NCBI RefSeq assembly: GCF_002799245.1
Contig: NZ_NEQV01000001.1
Coordinates: forward strand, 737,000 to 800,999
Source: Stenotrophomonas maltophilia
GTDB taxonomy: Bacteria; Pseudomonadota; Gammaproteobacteria; Xanthomonadales; Xanthomonadaceae
DNA: 64,000 nt
Direction: 5' to 3'
Shown: one piece after another, positions 1 to 12,481 of the stretch
Numbering within the stretch: the first letter of the stretch is position 1
How the letters are laid out: each line of letters opens with the position of its first letter
Made by a program: the position numbers and the translations under genes
The notes under the pieces: generated by a model
Told to the model about the DNA's origin: nothing
Databases searched by the model: none
The model's input: only the letters and a program-made list of their open reading frames with translations

Positions 1-989
<989 letters not shown>

Positions 990-1082
990 GGAGCGGCCCC
1001 TGGTAGTGGAACCCTCGATTGTAGCCCGCTGCCCTGCCCCGGCCCGAACCCCGGAAGTCATGGGCCGGGCCCCGATGCCCCG

Positions 1083-1108
1083 GTAGCTGCCAACCTCGGT
1101 TGGCACCC
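1083..1108. repeat. GTAG-type palindromic repeat (SMAG-like)
   Basis: GTAG is followed by an 8-bp stem, TGCCAACC/GGTTGGCA, with a 2-nt loop. It sits in the 303-bp divergent gap between the S46 peptidase and tdh. Nothing else in that gap is recognisable except that it must hold both promoters. Confidence 0.7.
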
Positions 1109-1292
1109 ACGCATCCGCCGGGCATGGCCTGGCGAGCGCAACGTCTCCACCGCGCGCCGCCGTTCGAAACGCCCGCCTGCGCCCAGCTTTCGTTCCACCA
1201 CTGCACCCGCAGCGCAACATGGGAAATCCGCGCGGCACCCTATAATCCGCGCTTTCCCCCTGATGAGTTCCACCCCGATGGCGCAGCAAACG

Positions 1293-2315
1293 ATGAAGGC
1301 CCTGGTCAAGCGCGAAGCGGCCAAGGGCATCTGGCTGGAAGAAGTTCCGGTTCCGACCCCGGGCCCGAACGAGGTCCTGATCAAGCTGGAGAAGACCGCG
1401 ATCTGCGGTACCGACCTGCACATCTACCTGTGGGACGAGTGGAGCCAGCGCACGATCAAGCCGGGCCTGACCATCGGCCATGAATTTGTCGGCCGCATTG
1501 CCGGAATCGGCCCGGGCGTGACCGGCTACGAGATCGGCCAGCGCGTCTCGGCCGAAGGCCATATCGTCTGCGGTCATTGCCGCAATTGCCGTGGCGGCCG
1601 CCCGCACCTGTGCCCGAACACTGTCGGCATCGGCGTCAACGTCAACGGTGCCTTTGCCGAATACATGGTGATGCCGGCCAGCAACCTGTGGCCGATTCCG
1701 GACCAGATCCCGTCGGAACTGGCCGCCTTCTTCGACCCGTACGGCAACGCTGCGCACTGCGCACTGGAATTCGACGTGATCGGTGAAGACGTGCTGATCA
1801 CCGGCGCGGGCCCGATCGGCATCATCGCCGCCGGCATCTGCAAGCACATCGGTGCGCGCAACGTGGTGGTGACCGACGTCAACGACTTCCGCCTGAAGCT
1901 GGCCGCCGACATGGGCGCCACCCGCGTGGTCAACGTCGCCAACCAGTCGCTGAAGGACGTGATGAAGGAACTGCACATGGAGGGCTTCGACGTGGGCCTG
2001 GAAATGAGCGGCAACCCGCGCGCGTTCAATGACATGCTCGACTGCATGTACCACGGTGGCAAGATCGCCATGCTGGGCATCATGCCCAAGGGCGCCGGCT
2101 GCGACTGGGACAAGATCATCTTCAAGGGCCTGACCGTGCAGGGCATCTATGGCCGCAAGATGTACGAGACCTGGTACAAGATGACCCAGCTGGTGCTGTC
2201 CGGTTTCCCGCTCGGCAAGGTGATGACCCACCAGCTGCCGATCGACGACTTCCAGAAGGGCTTCGACCTGATGGAAGAAGGCAAGGCCGGCAAGGTCGTG
2301 CTCAGCTGGAATTGA
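1293..2315 (+). CDS. tdh: L-threonine 3-dehydrogenase
   Basis: Zinc- and NAD-dependent medium-chain dehydrogenase oxidising L-threonine to 2-amino-3-ketobutyrate, the first step of threonine catabolism to glycine and acetyl-CoA. The protein has 340 residues, close to E. coli Tdh. Catalytic zinc ligands are in place: Cys38 (AICGTD) and His63-Glu64 (GHEFVG). The structural zinc Cys are 93, 96, 99 and 107, and the nucleotide-binding GAGPIG is at 171-176. I chose ATG 1293 because [12 protein letters not shown] is the usual family N-terminus; in-frame ATGs at 1263 and 1278 would add 10 or 5 residues. Its partner kbl is 1.15 kb downstream on the same strand, not adjacent as in E. coli. Confidence 0.95.
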   Translation: MKALVKREAAKGIWLEEVPVPTPGPNEVLIKLEKTAICGTDLHIYLWDEWSQRTIKPGLTIGHEFVGRIAGIGPGVTGYEIGQRVSAEGHIVCGHCRNCRGGRPHLCPNTVGIGVNVNGAFAEYMVMPASNLWPIPDQIPSELAAFFDPYGNAAHCALEFDVIGEDVLITGAGPIGIIAAGICKHIGARNVVVTDVNDFRLKLAADMGATRVVNVANQSLKDVMKELHMEGFDVGLEMSGNPRAFNDMLDCMYHGGKIAMLGIMPKGAGCDWDKIIFKGLTVQGIYGRKMYETWYKMTQLVLSGFPLGKVMTHQLPIDDFQKGFDLMEEGKAGKVVLSWN

Positions 2316-2499
2316 CCCGAAGGGTCAATTCCCCGCATGTTTCCTTATCCCCGCGCCGTTATGCCCGCCGTCCATGGCGGGCACCCTGCGGGCCGCCGCT
2401 TCGCGACGTTGGGAATCGCTCCTGCGATTCCCTGCGGCGCGCCCGCTTGAACAACAAGGGGGCTCTTCCCCAGATGGGATCGAGAACACCGCGGAATTG

Positions 2500-2526
2500 A
2501 AAAAGGCGCCCGATGGGCGCCTTTTT
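2500..2526. terminator. bidirectional intrinsic terminator between tdh and the TorF porin
   Basis: An 11-bp perfect inverted repeat, AAAAAGGCGCC/GGCGCCTTTTT, with loop CGATG. It gives a T-tract in both directions and lies between convergent genes. Confidence 0.85.
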
Positions 2527-2533
2527 CCTAAAG

Positions 2534-2558
2534 CGTGCCAGGCAAGCCTGGCACCTAC
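2534..2558. repeat. GTAG-type palindromic repeat (reverse orientation)
   Basis: The stem TGCCAGGC/GCCTGGCA is followed by CCTAC, so GTAG reads on the minus strand. It lies just beyond the stop of the TorF-type porin gene. Confidence 0.65.
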
Positions 2559-2569
2559 CGAAGCAAAAG

Positions 2570-3262
2570 TTATTTGCCTACGGCCACGGTCAGCAGCACG
2601 CGGCTGTGGGCCAGCTTGCCGGAGTTTTCGCGACCGTTGCTGTCGGTGCCGTAGTAGCCCAGGCCGACGTTGAACAGGCCGAACTGGCGGCTGACGCCGA
2701 CGTTCCAGTCGGTGTAGTTCTTGGCCAGGCCCTTCTCGAAGCGGCTGCGGCCGACATTGGCGTTGAGGGTGAATTCCTGCGGCAGGCCCCACTGGCCGCC
2801 GACACCGTAGTACCAGCCGTCGGTGCCGCTGTTCCACTGGTCATTGGTGTAGGCCACGGTCAGCTTGTAGGTCTCATCCAGCGTGGTCGTGGTGACCAGC
2901 TCGTTGTAGTTCTGGTCGCTGCCACCGATGTAGGTGTAGCGGTTCAGCAGCACGTCGAAGTTGACACGCGGGGTGACGTCCACGCCATAGCCGATCTGGT
3001 AGTCGATCTCGGTGTTCGGGTCGCCCGGACCGAAGTCCACGCCCGAACCCCAGACACCGGCGTACAGGCCCACCGGCGAGGTGTAGGTGAAGCCTGCCTG
3101 CAGGGTCGGCTTCTCGTCGGTCTGCGACACGCCACGGAACAGGTAGTCCGACACCGCGGTGACGTTCCAGCTGTACGGCGATTCGTTGTCCTGGGCACTG
3201 GCCGCGAACGGCGCAAGGGTCAGGGCGGCGGCAATGGCGAGGCAGGCACGGGCATGCTTCAT
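2570..3262 (-). CDS. TorF family putative porin
   Basis: Predicted outer-membrane beta-barrel of 230 residues, TIGR02001/TorF type; its substrate is unknown. The N-terminal 23 residues form a signal peptide ending in FAASA. The mature part begins with the family signature WNVTAVSDYLFRGVSQ, followed by alternating aromatic beta strands, and ends VLLTVAVGK, with Val-Gly-Lys in place of the usual terminal aromatic residue. It lies on the opposite strand between tdh and kbl and so interrupts the threonine catabolic pair. Whether it has a functional link to them is unknown. Confidence 0.85.
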   Translation of the reverse strand: MKHARACLAIAAALTLAPFAASAQDNESPYSWNVTAVSDYLFRGVSQTDEKPTLQAGFTYTSPVGLYAGVWGSGVDFGPGDPNTEIDYQIGYGVDVTPRVNFDVLLNRYTYIGGSDQNYNELVTTTTLDETYKLTVAYTNDQWNSGTDGWYYGVGGQWGLPQEFTLNANVGRSRFEKGLAKNYTDWNVGVSRQFGLFNVGLGYYGTDSNGRENSGKLAHSRVLLTVAVGK

Positions 3263-3467
3263 GAGCGTCTCCGGTGGGGGCGGTGGCGTGGAAGGCGGGG
3301 AGCGGGCGTTTCAGCCGGAACGGGACAGCTCCGGTTCACGAATTCTTAACCAATTTGCTATTGCGATGCAACATGTGCCGGCCGTGGCGATGCCCCATCC
3401 GGGCCGGTTGGCAAGCGGCGATGCCCGGTAGAATCAGCGGTTTCCCGTTCAGAGCCGTGCCCACGCC

Positions 3468-4676
3468 ATGACCGACGCCTCCTCCGCCCTGACCCGCCAC
3501 TACGCCGAGGAACTGGACGCCATCCGCGCCCAGGGCCTGTTCAAGTCCGAGCGGATCATCACCAGCCCGCAGTCGGCCGAGATCACCCTCGACGATGGCC
3601 GCAAGGTGCTGAATTTCTGTGCCAACAACTACCTGGGCCTGGCCGACCATCCGGACCTGATCCAGGCCGCCAAGGACGCACTGGATACCCACGGCTTCGG
3701 CATGGCCTCGGTGCGCTTCATCTGCGGCACCCAGGACCTGCACAAGCAGCTGGAGAAGCAGATCGCCGACTTCTTCGGCAAGCAGGACACCATCCTGTAC
3801 GCGGCCTGTTTCGACGCCAACGGCGGCCTGTTCGAGCCACTGCTCGGCGAGAACGACGCGATCATTTCCGATGCGCTGAACCACGCCTCGATCATCGACG
3901 GCGTGCGCCTGTGCAAGGCCAAGCGCTTCCGCTATGCCAACTGTGACATGGCCGACCTGGAAGCCCAGCTGCAGGCTGCCGATGCCGCCGGCTGCAAGAC
4001 CAAGCTGATCACCACCGACGGCGTGTTCTCGATGGACGGGTTCATCGCGCCGCTGGACGAGATCACCGCGCTGGCGAAGAAGTACAACGCCCTGGTGCAC
4101 ATCGATGAGTGCCACGCCACCGGCTTCCTCGGCGCCACCGGCCGCGGCTCGGCCGAGGTCAAGGGTGTGCTGGAGAAGATCGACATCATCACCGGCACCC
4201 TGGGCAAGGCCATGGGCGGCGCACTGGGCGGCTTCACCTGCGCCAGCGCTGAAGTGATCGAACTGCTGCGCCAGCGCTCGCGCCCGTACCTGTTCTCCAA
4301 CTCGCTGCCGCCGCACGTCGTGGCCGCCGGCATCAAGGCATTCGAAATGCTGGCTGCCGCCGACGACCTGCGCAGCACCCTGGCCGGGAACACCGCCTAC
4401 TTCCGCGAAAAGATGACCGCCGCCGGTTTCGACGTGAAGCCGGGCGTGCATCCGATCAGCCCGGTGATGCTGTATGACGCGCCGCTGGCGCAGAAGTTCG
4501 CCGAGCGCCTGCTCGAAGAGGGCATCTACGCCATCGGCTTCTTCTTCCCGGTGGTGCCCAAGGGCCAGGCCCGCATCCGCACCCAGATCAGCGCCGCGCA
4601 CAGCCGCGAGCACCTGGACCGCGCGATCGACGCCTTCACCCGCATCGGCGTCGAGCTGGGCGTGATCAAGGCCTGA
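3468..4676 (+). CDS. kbl: glycine C-acetyltransferase (2-amino-3-ketobutyrate CoA ligase)
   Basis: PLP-dependent alpha-oxoamine synthase that cleaves 2-amino-3-ketobutyrate with CoA to glycine and acetyl-CoA, completing the pathway begun by Tdh. The protein has 402 residues (E. coli Kbl is about 398). The Schiff-base lysine is K247 in [10 protein letters not shown], and [10 protein letters not shown] at 211-220 supplies the cofactor-stacking and Asp residues. ATG 3468 is the first start in a full-length frame. The 205-bp gap upstream must contain the divergent promoters for this gene and the porin. Confidence 0.95.
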   Translation: MTDASSALTRHYAEELDAIRAQGLFKSERIITSPQSAEITLDDGRKVLNFCANNYLGLADHPDLIQAAKDALDTHGFGMASVRFICGTQDLHKQLEKQIADFFGKQDTILYAACFDANGGLFEPLLGENDAIISDALNHASIIDGVRLCKAKRFRYANCDMADLEAQLQAADAAGCKTKLITTDGVFSMDGFIAPLDEITALAKKYNALVHIDECHATGFLGATGRGSAEVKGVLEKIDIITGTLGKAMGGALGGFTCASAEVIELLRQRSRPYLFSNSLPPHVVAAGIKAFEMLAAADDLRSTLAGNTAYFREKMTAAGFDVKPGVHPISPVMLYDAPLAQKFAERLLEEGIYAIGFFFPVVPKGQARIRTQISAAHSREHLDRAIDAFTRIGVELGVIKA

Positions 4677-4683
4677 TCGCACC

Positions 4684-4722
4684 GGGGTCGGATCCCTTTC
4701 CTGCGGAAAGGGCTCTGACCCC
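4684..4722. repeat. GGGGTC(A/G)G...CTGACCCC palindromic repeat, copy 1
   Basis: Long imperfect palindrome. The outer arms GGGGTCGGATCC and CTCTGACCCC enclose an inner stem CCTTTC/GAAAGG. It shares its outer arms, but not its inner stem, with the copies at 13650, 17636, 30558 and 30611. It lies 8 nt after the kbl stop and could act as a transcript end. Confidence 0.7.
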
Positions 4723-4733
4723 ACCGGTCAAAG

Positions 4734-4796
4734 CGTGCCGACCAAGGTCGGCACCTACCGGGGCTTGATGGCGCGCCGACCAGGGTCGGCGCCCAC
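4734..4796. repeat. pair of GTAG/GTGG-type palindromic repeats
   Basis: Two units read on the minus strand: a stem TGCCGACC/GGTCGGCA closing with CTAC, then GCGCCGACC/GTCGGCGC closing with CCCAC. They fill the gap between kbl and the convergent lipoprotein gene. Confidence 0.65.
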
Positions 4797-4801
4797 AGGC
4801 G

Positions 4802-5137
4802 TCACTTCTTTTTCTTCTTGCCCTTCGGCTCGTCCTTGCTGGCCACCACCACCGGCTTGGCAGCAGCGTCCTGGGCGTTGCCCTTGGCAACGCGGATGCC
4901 GTTGGCCTTCATCCAGGCATCGAACTCATCGGCGGTCATCTTCTTGTCGCCGTTGCTCATCAGGAAGCGGTAACTGCCGCGACCATCCAGCTCCGGGGTC
5001 TTCACTTCCACCACCGGGGTCTCGGCAGGCGTTTCCGCCTTGGCCATCTTCTTGTGGCCGCCACAGGCGGTCAGCAGCACCATCGGCAGCAGCAGGCCTG
5101 CGCAGCGCAGGGTTTGATTGAGGGTCGGGTGGTACAT
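4802..5137 (-). CDS. small lipoprotein with MTAxEFDAWMKA motif
   Basis: A 111-residue predicted lipoprotein of unknown function. The lipobox LTAC puts the lipidated Cys at 25. A conserved C-terminal block, MSNGDKKMTADEFDAWMK, is followed by GIRVAKG, and the tail is Lys-rich (GKKKKK). The same block recurs in the secreted protein at 6049-6564, so the two look like paralogues that kept one motif. A pseudouridine synthase gene lies between them on the same strand. The acidic loop loosely resembles an EF-hand but lacks the canonical Asp spacing, so I do not call calcium binding. Confidence 0.75.
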   Translation of the reverse strand: MYHPTLNQTLRCAGLLLPMVLLTACGGHKKMAKAETPAETPVVEVKTPELDGRGSYRFLMSNGDKKMTADEFDAWMKANGIRVAKGNAQDAAAKPVVVASKDEPKGKKKKK

Positions 5138-5221
5138 GGCAGGCTCCGTTCGGGAATTTCGACAGCCAGGCGCCCCCTACGCCTGGAACGGTGGCCGGCA
5201 GCCGCCGGCCGCGGGCGGTGA

Positions 5222-6028
5222 TCAGCCCGGTGCAGCGGCCCCCAGCCGCTGCTGGTCGCTGACCTCCAGAACCCGCCACTGGCCCTTGCCGAGATCGCCG
5301 AGCACCAGCCCACCGATCGCGACCCGGACCAGGCGCAGCACCTGCAGGTCGAAGGCCGCCAAAAGGCGGCGGATATGGCGGTTGCGGCCCTCGTCGAGGA
5401 CGACCTCCAGCCATGCGGTCTTGTCGCCGCTGCGCAGCACGCGCACGGCCTGCGCGGCGAGGAACTCGCCCTCGTCCTCCACGCCGGCCTGCAGTGCCGC
5501 CAGGGTGGCGTCATCGGGCAGGCCATCCACCTGCACGTGGTAGGTCTTGTCCGGCCCGGTCTGAGGGTCGGTCAGGCGCGCTGCCCATTGCGGATCGTTG
5601 CTGAACAGCAACAGCCCTTCGCTGGCCTTGTCCAGGCGCCCGACCGGCGCGATCCACGGCAGGCCGGCACCATCAAAGCAGCGATACACGGTGTCGCGGC
5701 CACGCTCGTCCTGCGCCGTGGTCACCACGCCACGCGGCTTGTTGAGCATCAGGTACAGGCGCTGCGGCGCCCCCATCGGCTGGCCATCGACCTCGATCGG
5801 CGGGTGCGGGCTGGCGATCGGGAACTCGGGATCGCGAACAATGCGGCCAGACACGCTTACACGGCCCTCGGCAATCCAGCGCGCGGCCTCGCTGCGCGAG
5901 CACACACCGGCCTTGGACAGCACGCGCGCCAGGCCATGGCGCACGCCACTGGAGGCATTCGGAGCCGCACGCCCACGCGATGCGTGGGAGCGGGCAGCGG
6001 GGGCGGCAGGTGGGCGGCGCGTGCGCAA
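5222..6028 (-). CDS. RsuA/RluB/RluE/RluF-family rRNA pseudouridine synthase
   Basis: Isomerises a specific uridine in ribosomal RNA to pseudouridine. An S4 RNA-binding domain at about 32-80 (RVLSKAGVCSRSEAARWI) is followed by a catalytic domain with the signature GRLDKASEGLLLFSND, where Asp133 is the nucleophile. The frame begins with TTG at 6028, preceded by GGAG 7 nt upstream; a GTG at 5944 would remove a low-complexity basic N-terminus and is an alternative. The spacing to the upstream secreted-protein gene is 20 nt, so the two are probably cotranscribed. The target site (RluB, RluE or RluF type) cannot be decided from sequence alone. Confidence 0.88.
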   Translation of the reverse strand: MRTRRPPAAPAARSHASRGRAAPNASSGVRHGLARVLSKAGVCSRSEAARWIAEGRVSVSGRIVRDPEFPIASPHPPIEVDGQPMGAPQRLYLMLNKPRGVVTTAQDERGRDTVYRCFDGAGLPWIAPVGRLDKASEGLLLFSNDPQWAARLTDPQTGPDKTYHVQVDGLPDDATLAALQAGVEDEGEFLAAQAVRVLRSGDKTAWLEVVLDEGRNRHIRRLLAAFDLQVLRLVRVAIGGLVLGDLGKGQWRVLEVSDQQRLGAAAPG

Positions 6029-6048
6029 GCCTCTGCTCCCCGCGATGC

Positions 6049-6564
6049 TTACTTCTTGTCGACCGGCTTGGTCTCAGCCGGTGCTTCGGCCGGAGCCGGA
6101 ATGGCGGCCGGAGCCGGACGCGCCTTGACCACGCGCACACCGCGCGCCTTCATCCAGGCATCGAATTCTTCGGCGGTCATGCGCTTGCCGTTCTGGCTCA
6201 TGTCGAAGCGCCACGGCGTGTTGTCGAACTCGGTCTGCGGCTTGTAGGCCGCCGGATCGTTCGGCTTCACCGCCGGCGCGCTCGGGATCGCCTTGGCGAT
6301 GTTCTGGCAGCCATCAATGCGCAGGCGCTGCAGCACCTGGTCCAGCGACTGCGACGGATCGTAGTTGCTGCTCAGCACGCCGGCCGGCATGCCCAGCTGG
6401 TTGCCACGGATGTACAGCTCGTCAGCCACCGGTGCGATGGTCGTGGCCGGCAGCGGCAGCGGCGATGCGCTGGTGTTGACCGAGCAATCGACCGCAGCGT
6501 GGGCGGCGGGAACCAGGGCCAGCGCCAGGACGGCGGCCGATGCAGAGCGCAGCATGAGGGACAT
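6049..6564 (-). CDS. secreted protein with MTAEEFDAWMKA motif
   Basis: A periplasmic or secreted protein of about 171 residues, function unknown. A signal peptide (MSLMLRSASAAVLALALVP, ending AAHA) precedes a mature part with two Cys, at AVDCS and DGCQN, which may form a disulphide. Near the C-terminus MSQNGKRMTAEEFDAWMK is followed by ARGVRVVKA, nearly the same block as in the lipoprotein at 4802-5137. The tail is Pro/Ala-rich. I chose ATG 6564; ATG 6555 is equally possible, and upstream TTG starts would spoil the signal peptide. It is probably the first gene of a pair with the pseudouridine synthase. Confidence 0.75.
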   Translation of the reverse strand: MSLMLRSASAAVLALALVPAAHAAVDCSVNTSASPLPLPATTIAPVADELYIRGNQLGMPAGVLSSNYDPSQSLDQVLQRLRIDGCQNIAKAIPSAPAVKPNDPAAYKPQTEFDNTPWRFDMSQNGKRMTAEEFDAWMKARGVRVVKARPAPAAIPAPAEAPAETKPVDKK

Positions 6565-6713
6565 CCACGGAAGGAAGTGACGCGGCGAGTTTAGCAATGC
6601 CGCGTCAGCTTTCAAGCGCCACTTTCAATGAATACGGCAACTCATTGGTTTTACGGACAAAATCCCGACGAACGGTTGTCCTCGCGCATGAAAAGCCGGG
6701 TTCCCGGCCGCAG

Positions 6714-6742
6714 AAACAACAAGACCCGGCCGAAGCCGGGTC
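6714..6742 (-). terminator. intrinsic terminator of the OmpA-family gene
   Basis: A perfect 8-bp stem GACCCGGC/GCCGGGTC with tetraloop CGAA. On the minus strand it is followed by TTGTTGTTT. It lies 31 nt past the OmpA stop. Confidence 0.8.
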
Positions 6743-6773
6743 CTGCTGTGTCTTACAGGCAGAGCGTCAGAAC

Positions 6774-7865
6774 TTAGTTCTGGACGTTCAGCTCGGTACG
6801 ACGGTTCTTGGCGCGACCTTCCGGGTTGTCCGAACCATCCGGGTTGGTGTTCGGAGCAATCGGACGGCTCTTGCCGTAGCCAACCGGACCGATCAGGCGA
6901 CCGGCGTCGACGCCGTTCTTGGTCAGGTAGTTGTACACGGCGGTAGCACGACGCTCCGACAGCTTCTGGTTGTAAGCGTCGGTACCCTTCGAGTCGGTGT
7001 GACCGGCAACTTCAACGCGCAGATCCGGGTAACGCTTCAGGATCTCGGTGGCTTCGCCCAGGATCGCCACGGCGTCCGGACGCAGGTTCGACTTGTCGAA
7101 GTCGAAGTTGACGCCCTTCAGGTCGATGGAGACCGGAACCGGGCAGCCGTCCGGACCGATGGTCTGACCCGGCTGCGAGTTCGGGCACTTGTCGTCGCAG
7201 TTGTTGACGCCGTCACCGTCGTCATCCAGGTCGGCGCAGCTCGGGGCAACCGGAGCCGGAGCCGGAGCAGCCGCGACCGGAGCCGGGCCCAGCGGGATCA
7301 CGACGCCGACCGAAGCCAGCACGTCGCCGAACCAGCTTTCGTTCTTGGCGGCGATGCTCTGGTCGTCGAAGTCAGCGCGGTAGGCCACTTCGGCGCGGAC
7401 AGCAACACGCTTCTCGAAGGTGGTCTGCAGGCCGACGCCCAGCTTGGCGGCAACGTTGCCGTCCTTACGCTTGCGCGGACCGTTGTTGTCCAGGGCAGCG
7501 TACTGCTCTTCCGACTTCTGGTAGCCCAGGCCACCAACGATGTACGGGTTCCAGCCGCGGCCTTCCTTGATGAAGTGGCGACGCAGGTCCAGCGAGACGC
7601 CGTACTGCGACCAGTTCAGGTCCTGGTTGCTGTCGAAGTTCGGGTTCTGGTAGTTCAGCTCACCGTCCAGCGACCAGTTCGGGCTGATGAACTTGCCCAG
7701 GCCCAGGGTCACGAACGGAGCGTCATTGGTCAGACGGTCGCTGTCCTGGAAGTTGAAGCCGGCCGAACCGGTCAGGTACCAGCGGTCATCGAACTCCTGC
7801 GCCGAAGCTGCCTGGGCAAAAGCCAGGCCGCCCAGCAGCGCGGCAGTAAGGATCTTCTTGTTCAT
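6774..7865 (-). CDS. ompA: OmpA family outer-membrane protein with TSP3 repeat
   Basis: Major outer-membrane protein of 363 residues that tethers the outer membrane to peptidoglycan. Domain order: signal peptide 1-22 (AQAASA before QEF); an eight-strand beta-barrel to about 195; an Ala/Pro linker; a calcium-binding thrombospondin-3 segment (DLDDDGDGVNNCDDKCPNS); and a C-terminal OmpA peptidoglycan-binding domain with GHTDSKGTDAYNQKLSERRA. Start ATG 7865 has AGGAG in a good position. A long leader and a strong terminator fit an abundant protein. Confidence 0.93.
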   Translation of the reverse strand: MNKKILTAALLGGLAFAQAASAQEFDDRWYLTGSAGFNFQDSDRLTNDAPFVTLGLGKFISPNWSLDGELNYQNPNFDSNQDLNWSQYGVSLDLRRHFIKEGRGWNPYIVGGLGYQKSEEQYAALDNNGPRKRKDGNVAAKLGVGLQTTFEKRVAVRAEVAYRADFDDQSIAAKNESWFGDVLASVGVVIPLGPAPVAAAPAPAPVAPSCADLDDDGDGVNNCDDKCPNSQPGQTIGPDGCPVPVSIDLKGVNFDFDKSNLRPDAVAILGEATEILKRYPDLRVEVAGHTDSKGTDAYNQKLSERRATAVYNYLTKNGVDAGRLIGPVGYGKSRPIAPNTNPDGSDNPEGRAKNRRTELNVQN

Positions 7866-8222
7866 TGAGTACAGCTCCTATTTCGGGGGTATGAAACCGG
7901 TAGAGGCATGGGCCAGCACTAGTGCGTCGATGTACGACAGCCGATTCAGCACGCCACCGCCGCGAACATTATGCTCAGGCGGGTGAAGGCCATGTTAACA
8001 GTCCCGTAACATGTGAAGTGTTGCGCCCGACCGGCCACCGGTCCGACGTTGAAACCCTATACAGGATGATGAAAATCCGCAAGACCCACACGCTGCAAGG
8101 GTTTGACGGGGTTTAAGCGCGAAAAACGACATACTGCGCAACGCGTTGCATCACACGGTTCAGCACGTTTGCGGAAACGTGAGGAACCTTATGATGGGAT
8201 CACGAACCCAGCCGGAGCCGTG
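7866..8222. other. divergent intergenic region, OmpA / oxidoreductase
   Basis: A 357-bp non-coding stretch. It holds the probable OmpA promoter (7968-7998) and an inverted repeat CATGTTA/GTAACATG around 7991-8013 overlapping its -35. A short hairpin, CACGTTT/AAACGTG near 8165-8182, lies upstream of the oxidoreductase. No small gene was recognised. Confidence 0.5.
7968..7998 (-). promoter_or_regulatory. candidate sigma-70 promoter of the OmpA-family gene
   Basis: On the minus strand TTAACA and CATAAT each match consensus at 5 of 6 positions. The spacer is 19 bp, longer than ideal. The leader to ATG 7865 would be about 95 nt. Confidence 0.4.
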
Positions 8223-9242
8223 ATGAAAGCCGTCGCCCTGAGTCGTGAATACGCACCTGCCCTGCGTGATGTCCTGCTGCCGCCGCCGCTGCCTCCTCGC
8301 GGCCGCGACCTGCTGGTCCGGATCGAAGCGGTGTCGGTCAACCCCGTCGACGGCAAGCAGCGCGCCGCCACCGATCCGGCCACCCTGGAGGTTCCCCGGG
8401 TGCTCGGCTGGGACGCAGCCGGCGTGGTCGAAGCCATCGGTGACGAGGCCATCCTGTTCGCCTCCGGTGACGAGGTCTACTTCGCCGGCGACGTCACCCG
8501 ACCGGGCTGCAACGCCCAGTACCAGTGGGTGGACGAGCGCCTGGTCGCGCGCAAGCCGACCACCCTCGATTTCGCTGAAGCAGCCGCGCTGCCGCTGACC
8601 ACCCTCACCGCCTGGGAACTGCTGTTCCAGCGCATGCCACTGCAGCTGGATGACCGCCGCCATGTCGGCCAGCACCTGCTGGTGATCGGTGGCGCCGGTG
8701 GCGTCGGCTCGATGGCGATCCAGCTGGCCCGCCATGCCGGTTTCGAGGTGATCGCCACCGCCTCGCGCGAGGCCTCGATCGGCTGGTGCCGGCAGATGGG
8801 GGCCACGCACGTGATCGACCATCGGCAGCCGCTGCAGCCCCAGTTGCAGGCACTGGGCATCGATGCGGTGCAGGTTGCGCTCAATCTGGCCGACACCGAC
8901 CACTACTGGGATGAGCTGGGCCAGCTGCTGGCACCGCAGGGACATGTCGGCCTGATCGTCGAGCCGCGTGGCGCGCTGCGCATCGGCGATCCCTACAAGG
9001 CCAAGTGCATCGGCATCCACTGGGAATTCATGTTCGCGCGCTCGCGCTTCGCCACCGCCGACCGCATCGAGCAGCACCGCATCCTCAGCCGTGCCGCCAG
9101 CATGATCGATGCCGGCCAGCTGCGTGGCACTCTCAGTGAGACGCTGGGCACGATCAATGCGGCCAACCTGGACATCGCGCATCAGCGCCTGGCCAGCGGG
9201 CGCACCGTGGGCAAGCTGGCGCTGGCGGGCTGGGACGACTGA
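8223..9242 (+). CDS. zinc-type alcohol dehydrogenase-like / quinone oxidoreductase family protein
   Basis: A medium-chain reductase/dehydrogenase of 339 residues, of the NADPH:quinone oxidoreductase-like branch (ZADH). A GroES-like N-terminal domain (SVNPVDGKQR) is followed by a Rossmann domain with GGAGGVGSMAIQLARHAGFE. It lacks the Cys cluster that binds structural zinc in Tdh, so it is probably a zinc-independent enzyme acting on quinones or enones. The physiological substrate is unknown. ATG 8223 begins the conserved MKAVAL N-terminus. Confidence 0.85.
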   Translation: MKAVALSREYAPALRDVLLPPPLPPRGRDLLVRIEAVSVNPVDGKQRAATDPATLEVPRVLGWDAAGVVEAIGDEAILFASGDEVYFAGDVTRPGCNAQYQWVDERLVARKPTTLDFAEAAALPLTTLTAWELLFQRMPLQLDDRRHVGQHLLVIGGAGGVGSMAIQLARHAGFEVIATASREASIGWCRQMGATHVIDHRQPLQPQLQALGIDAVQVALNLADTDHYWDELGQLLAPQGHVGLIVEPRGALRIGDPYKAKCIGIHWEFMFARSRFATADRIEQHRILSRAASMIDAGQLRGTLSETLGTINAANLDIAHQRLASGRTVGKLALAGWDD

Positions 9243-9252
9243 GGCGTCATGG

Positions 9253-9314
9253 AGAGCCGAGCACGGGCTCGGCTGGCGGCGTAAAGCAAAACAGCCGAGC
9301 GTGGGCTCGGCTCT
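9253..9314. repeat. dimer of GAGCCGAGC-type palindromic repeats
   Basis: Two SMAG-like units, AGCCGAGC/GGCTCGGCT each with a 3-nt loop, separated by 18 nt in the gap before the YczE-type gene. Confidence 0.65.
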
Positions 9315-9417
9315 GCGGATCCCGCCTGTGCGAGCGGATTGGCCGGCATCTGTATCTATGGATGCGACAGAAACAGGGATACGGTGGAAACAGATCCCCC
9401 ACTCCCCCAGGACTGCC

Positions 9418-12184
<2,767 letters not shown>

Positions 12185-12300
12185 TGAGCGCCTGAATGGG
12201 GGGCGGAATGTGATTTCCGTCACCCCCGTTGAACCTGAATGTCAAGCCGGGCGGTTCACGATGCGTTCGGCTATCCCCCCCTACCTTGCGCCATCTTTCC

Positions 12301-12371
12301 GCTCACCAGCCAGTTTCCGGTGAGCCGGCGCAGCCCCCACGATCGGTACTGATCGTTTCTTTTGGGGCTGC
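12301..12371. other. tandem hairpins in the fadH / cell wall hydrolase gap
   Basis: The 297-bp gap contains a 7-bp stem GCTCACC/GGTGAGC (12301-12325). Next is a nested structure with outer arms GCAGCCCC/GGGGCTGC (12330-12371) and inner arms ACGATC/GATCGT. This could be a fadH transcript end or a structured leader of the next gene. No small ORF was convincing. Confidence 0.45.
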
Positions 12372-12481
12372 CCACGGGGCGGCCCCGATGGCCGCCTCCC
12401 CATGACGCCAAGTCGTACCCCGCTTCCTGTCGCCCCGCGGCCGGAACCGGAGAGTGCGGCCCATACGGAGCAAGGAGTTAT

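Noticed and set aside
4802..5137. EF-hand calcium site in the MTADEF motif
   Set aside because: The Asp/Asn spacing does not fit the DxDxDG loop, so calcium binding is not supported.
5944..6028. TTG start of the RsuA-type gene as an annotation error
   Set aside because: Not fully rejected. A GGAG at good spacing supports TTG 6028, but GTG 5944 would give a more usual N-terminus; I kept the longer form.
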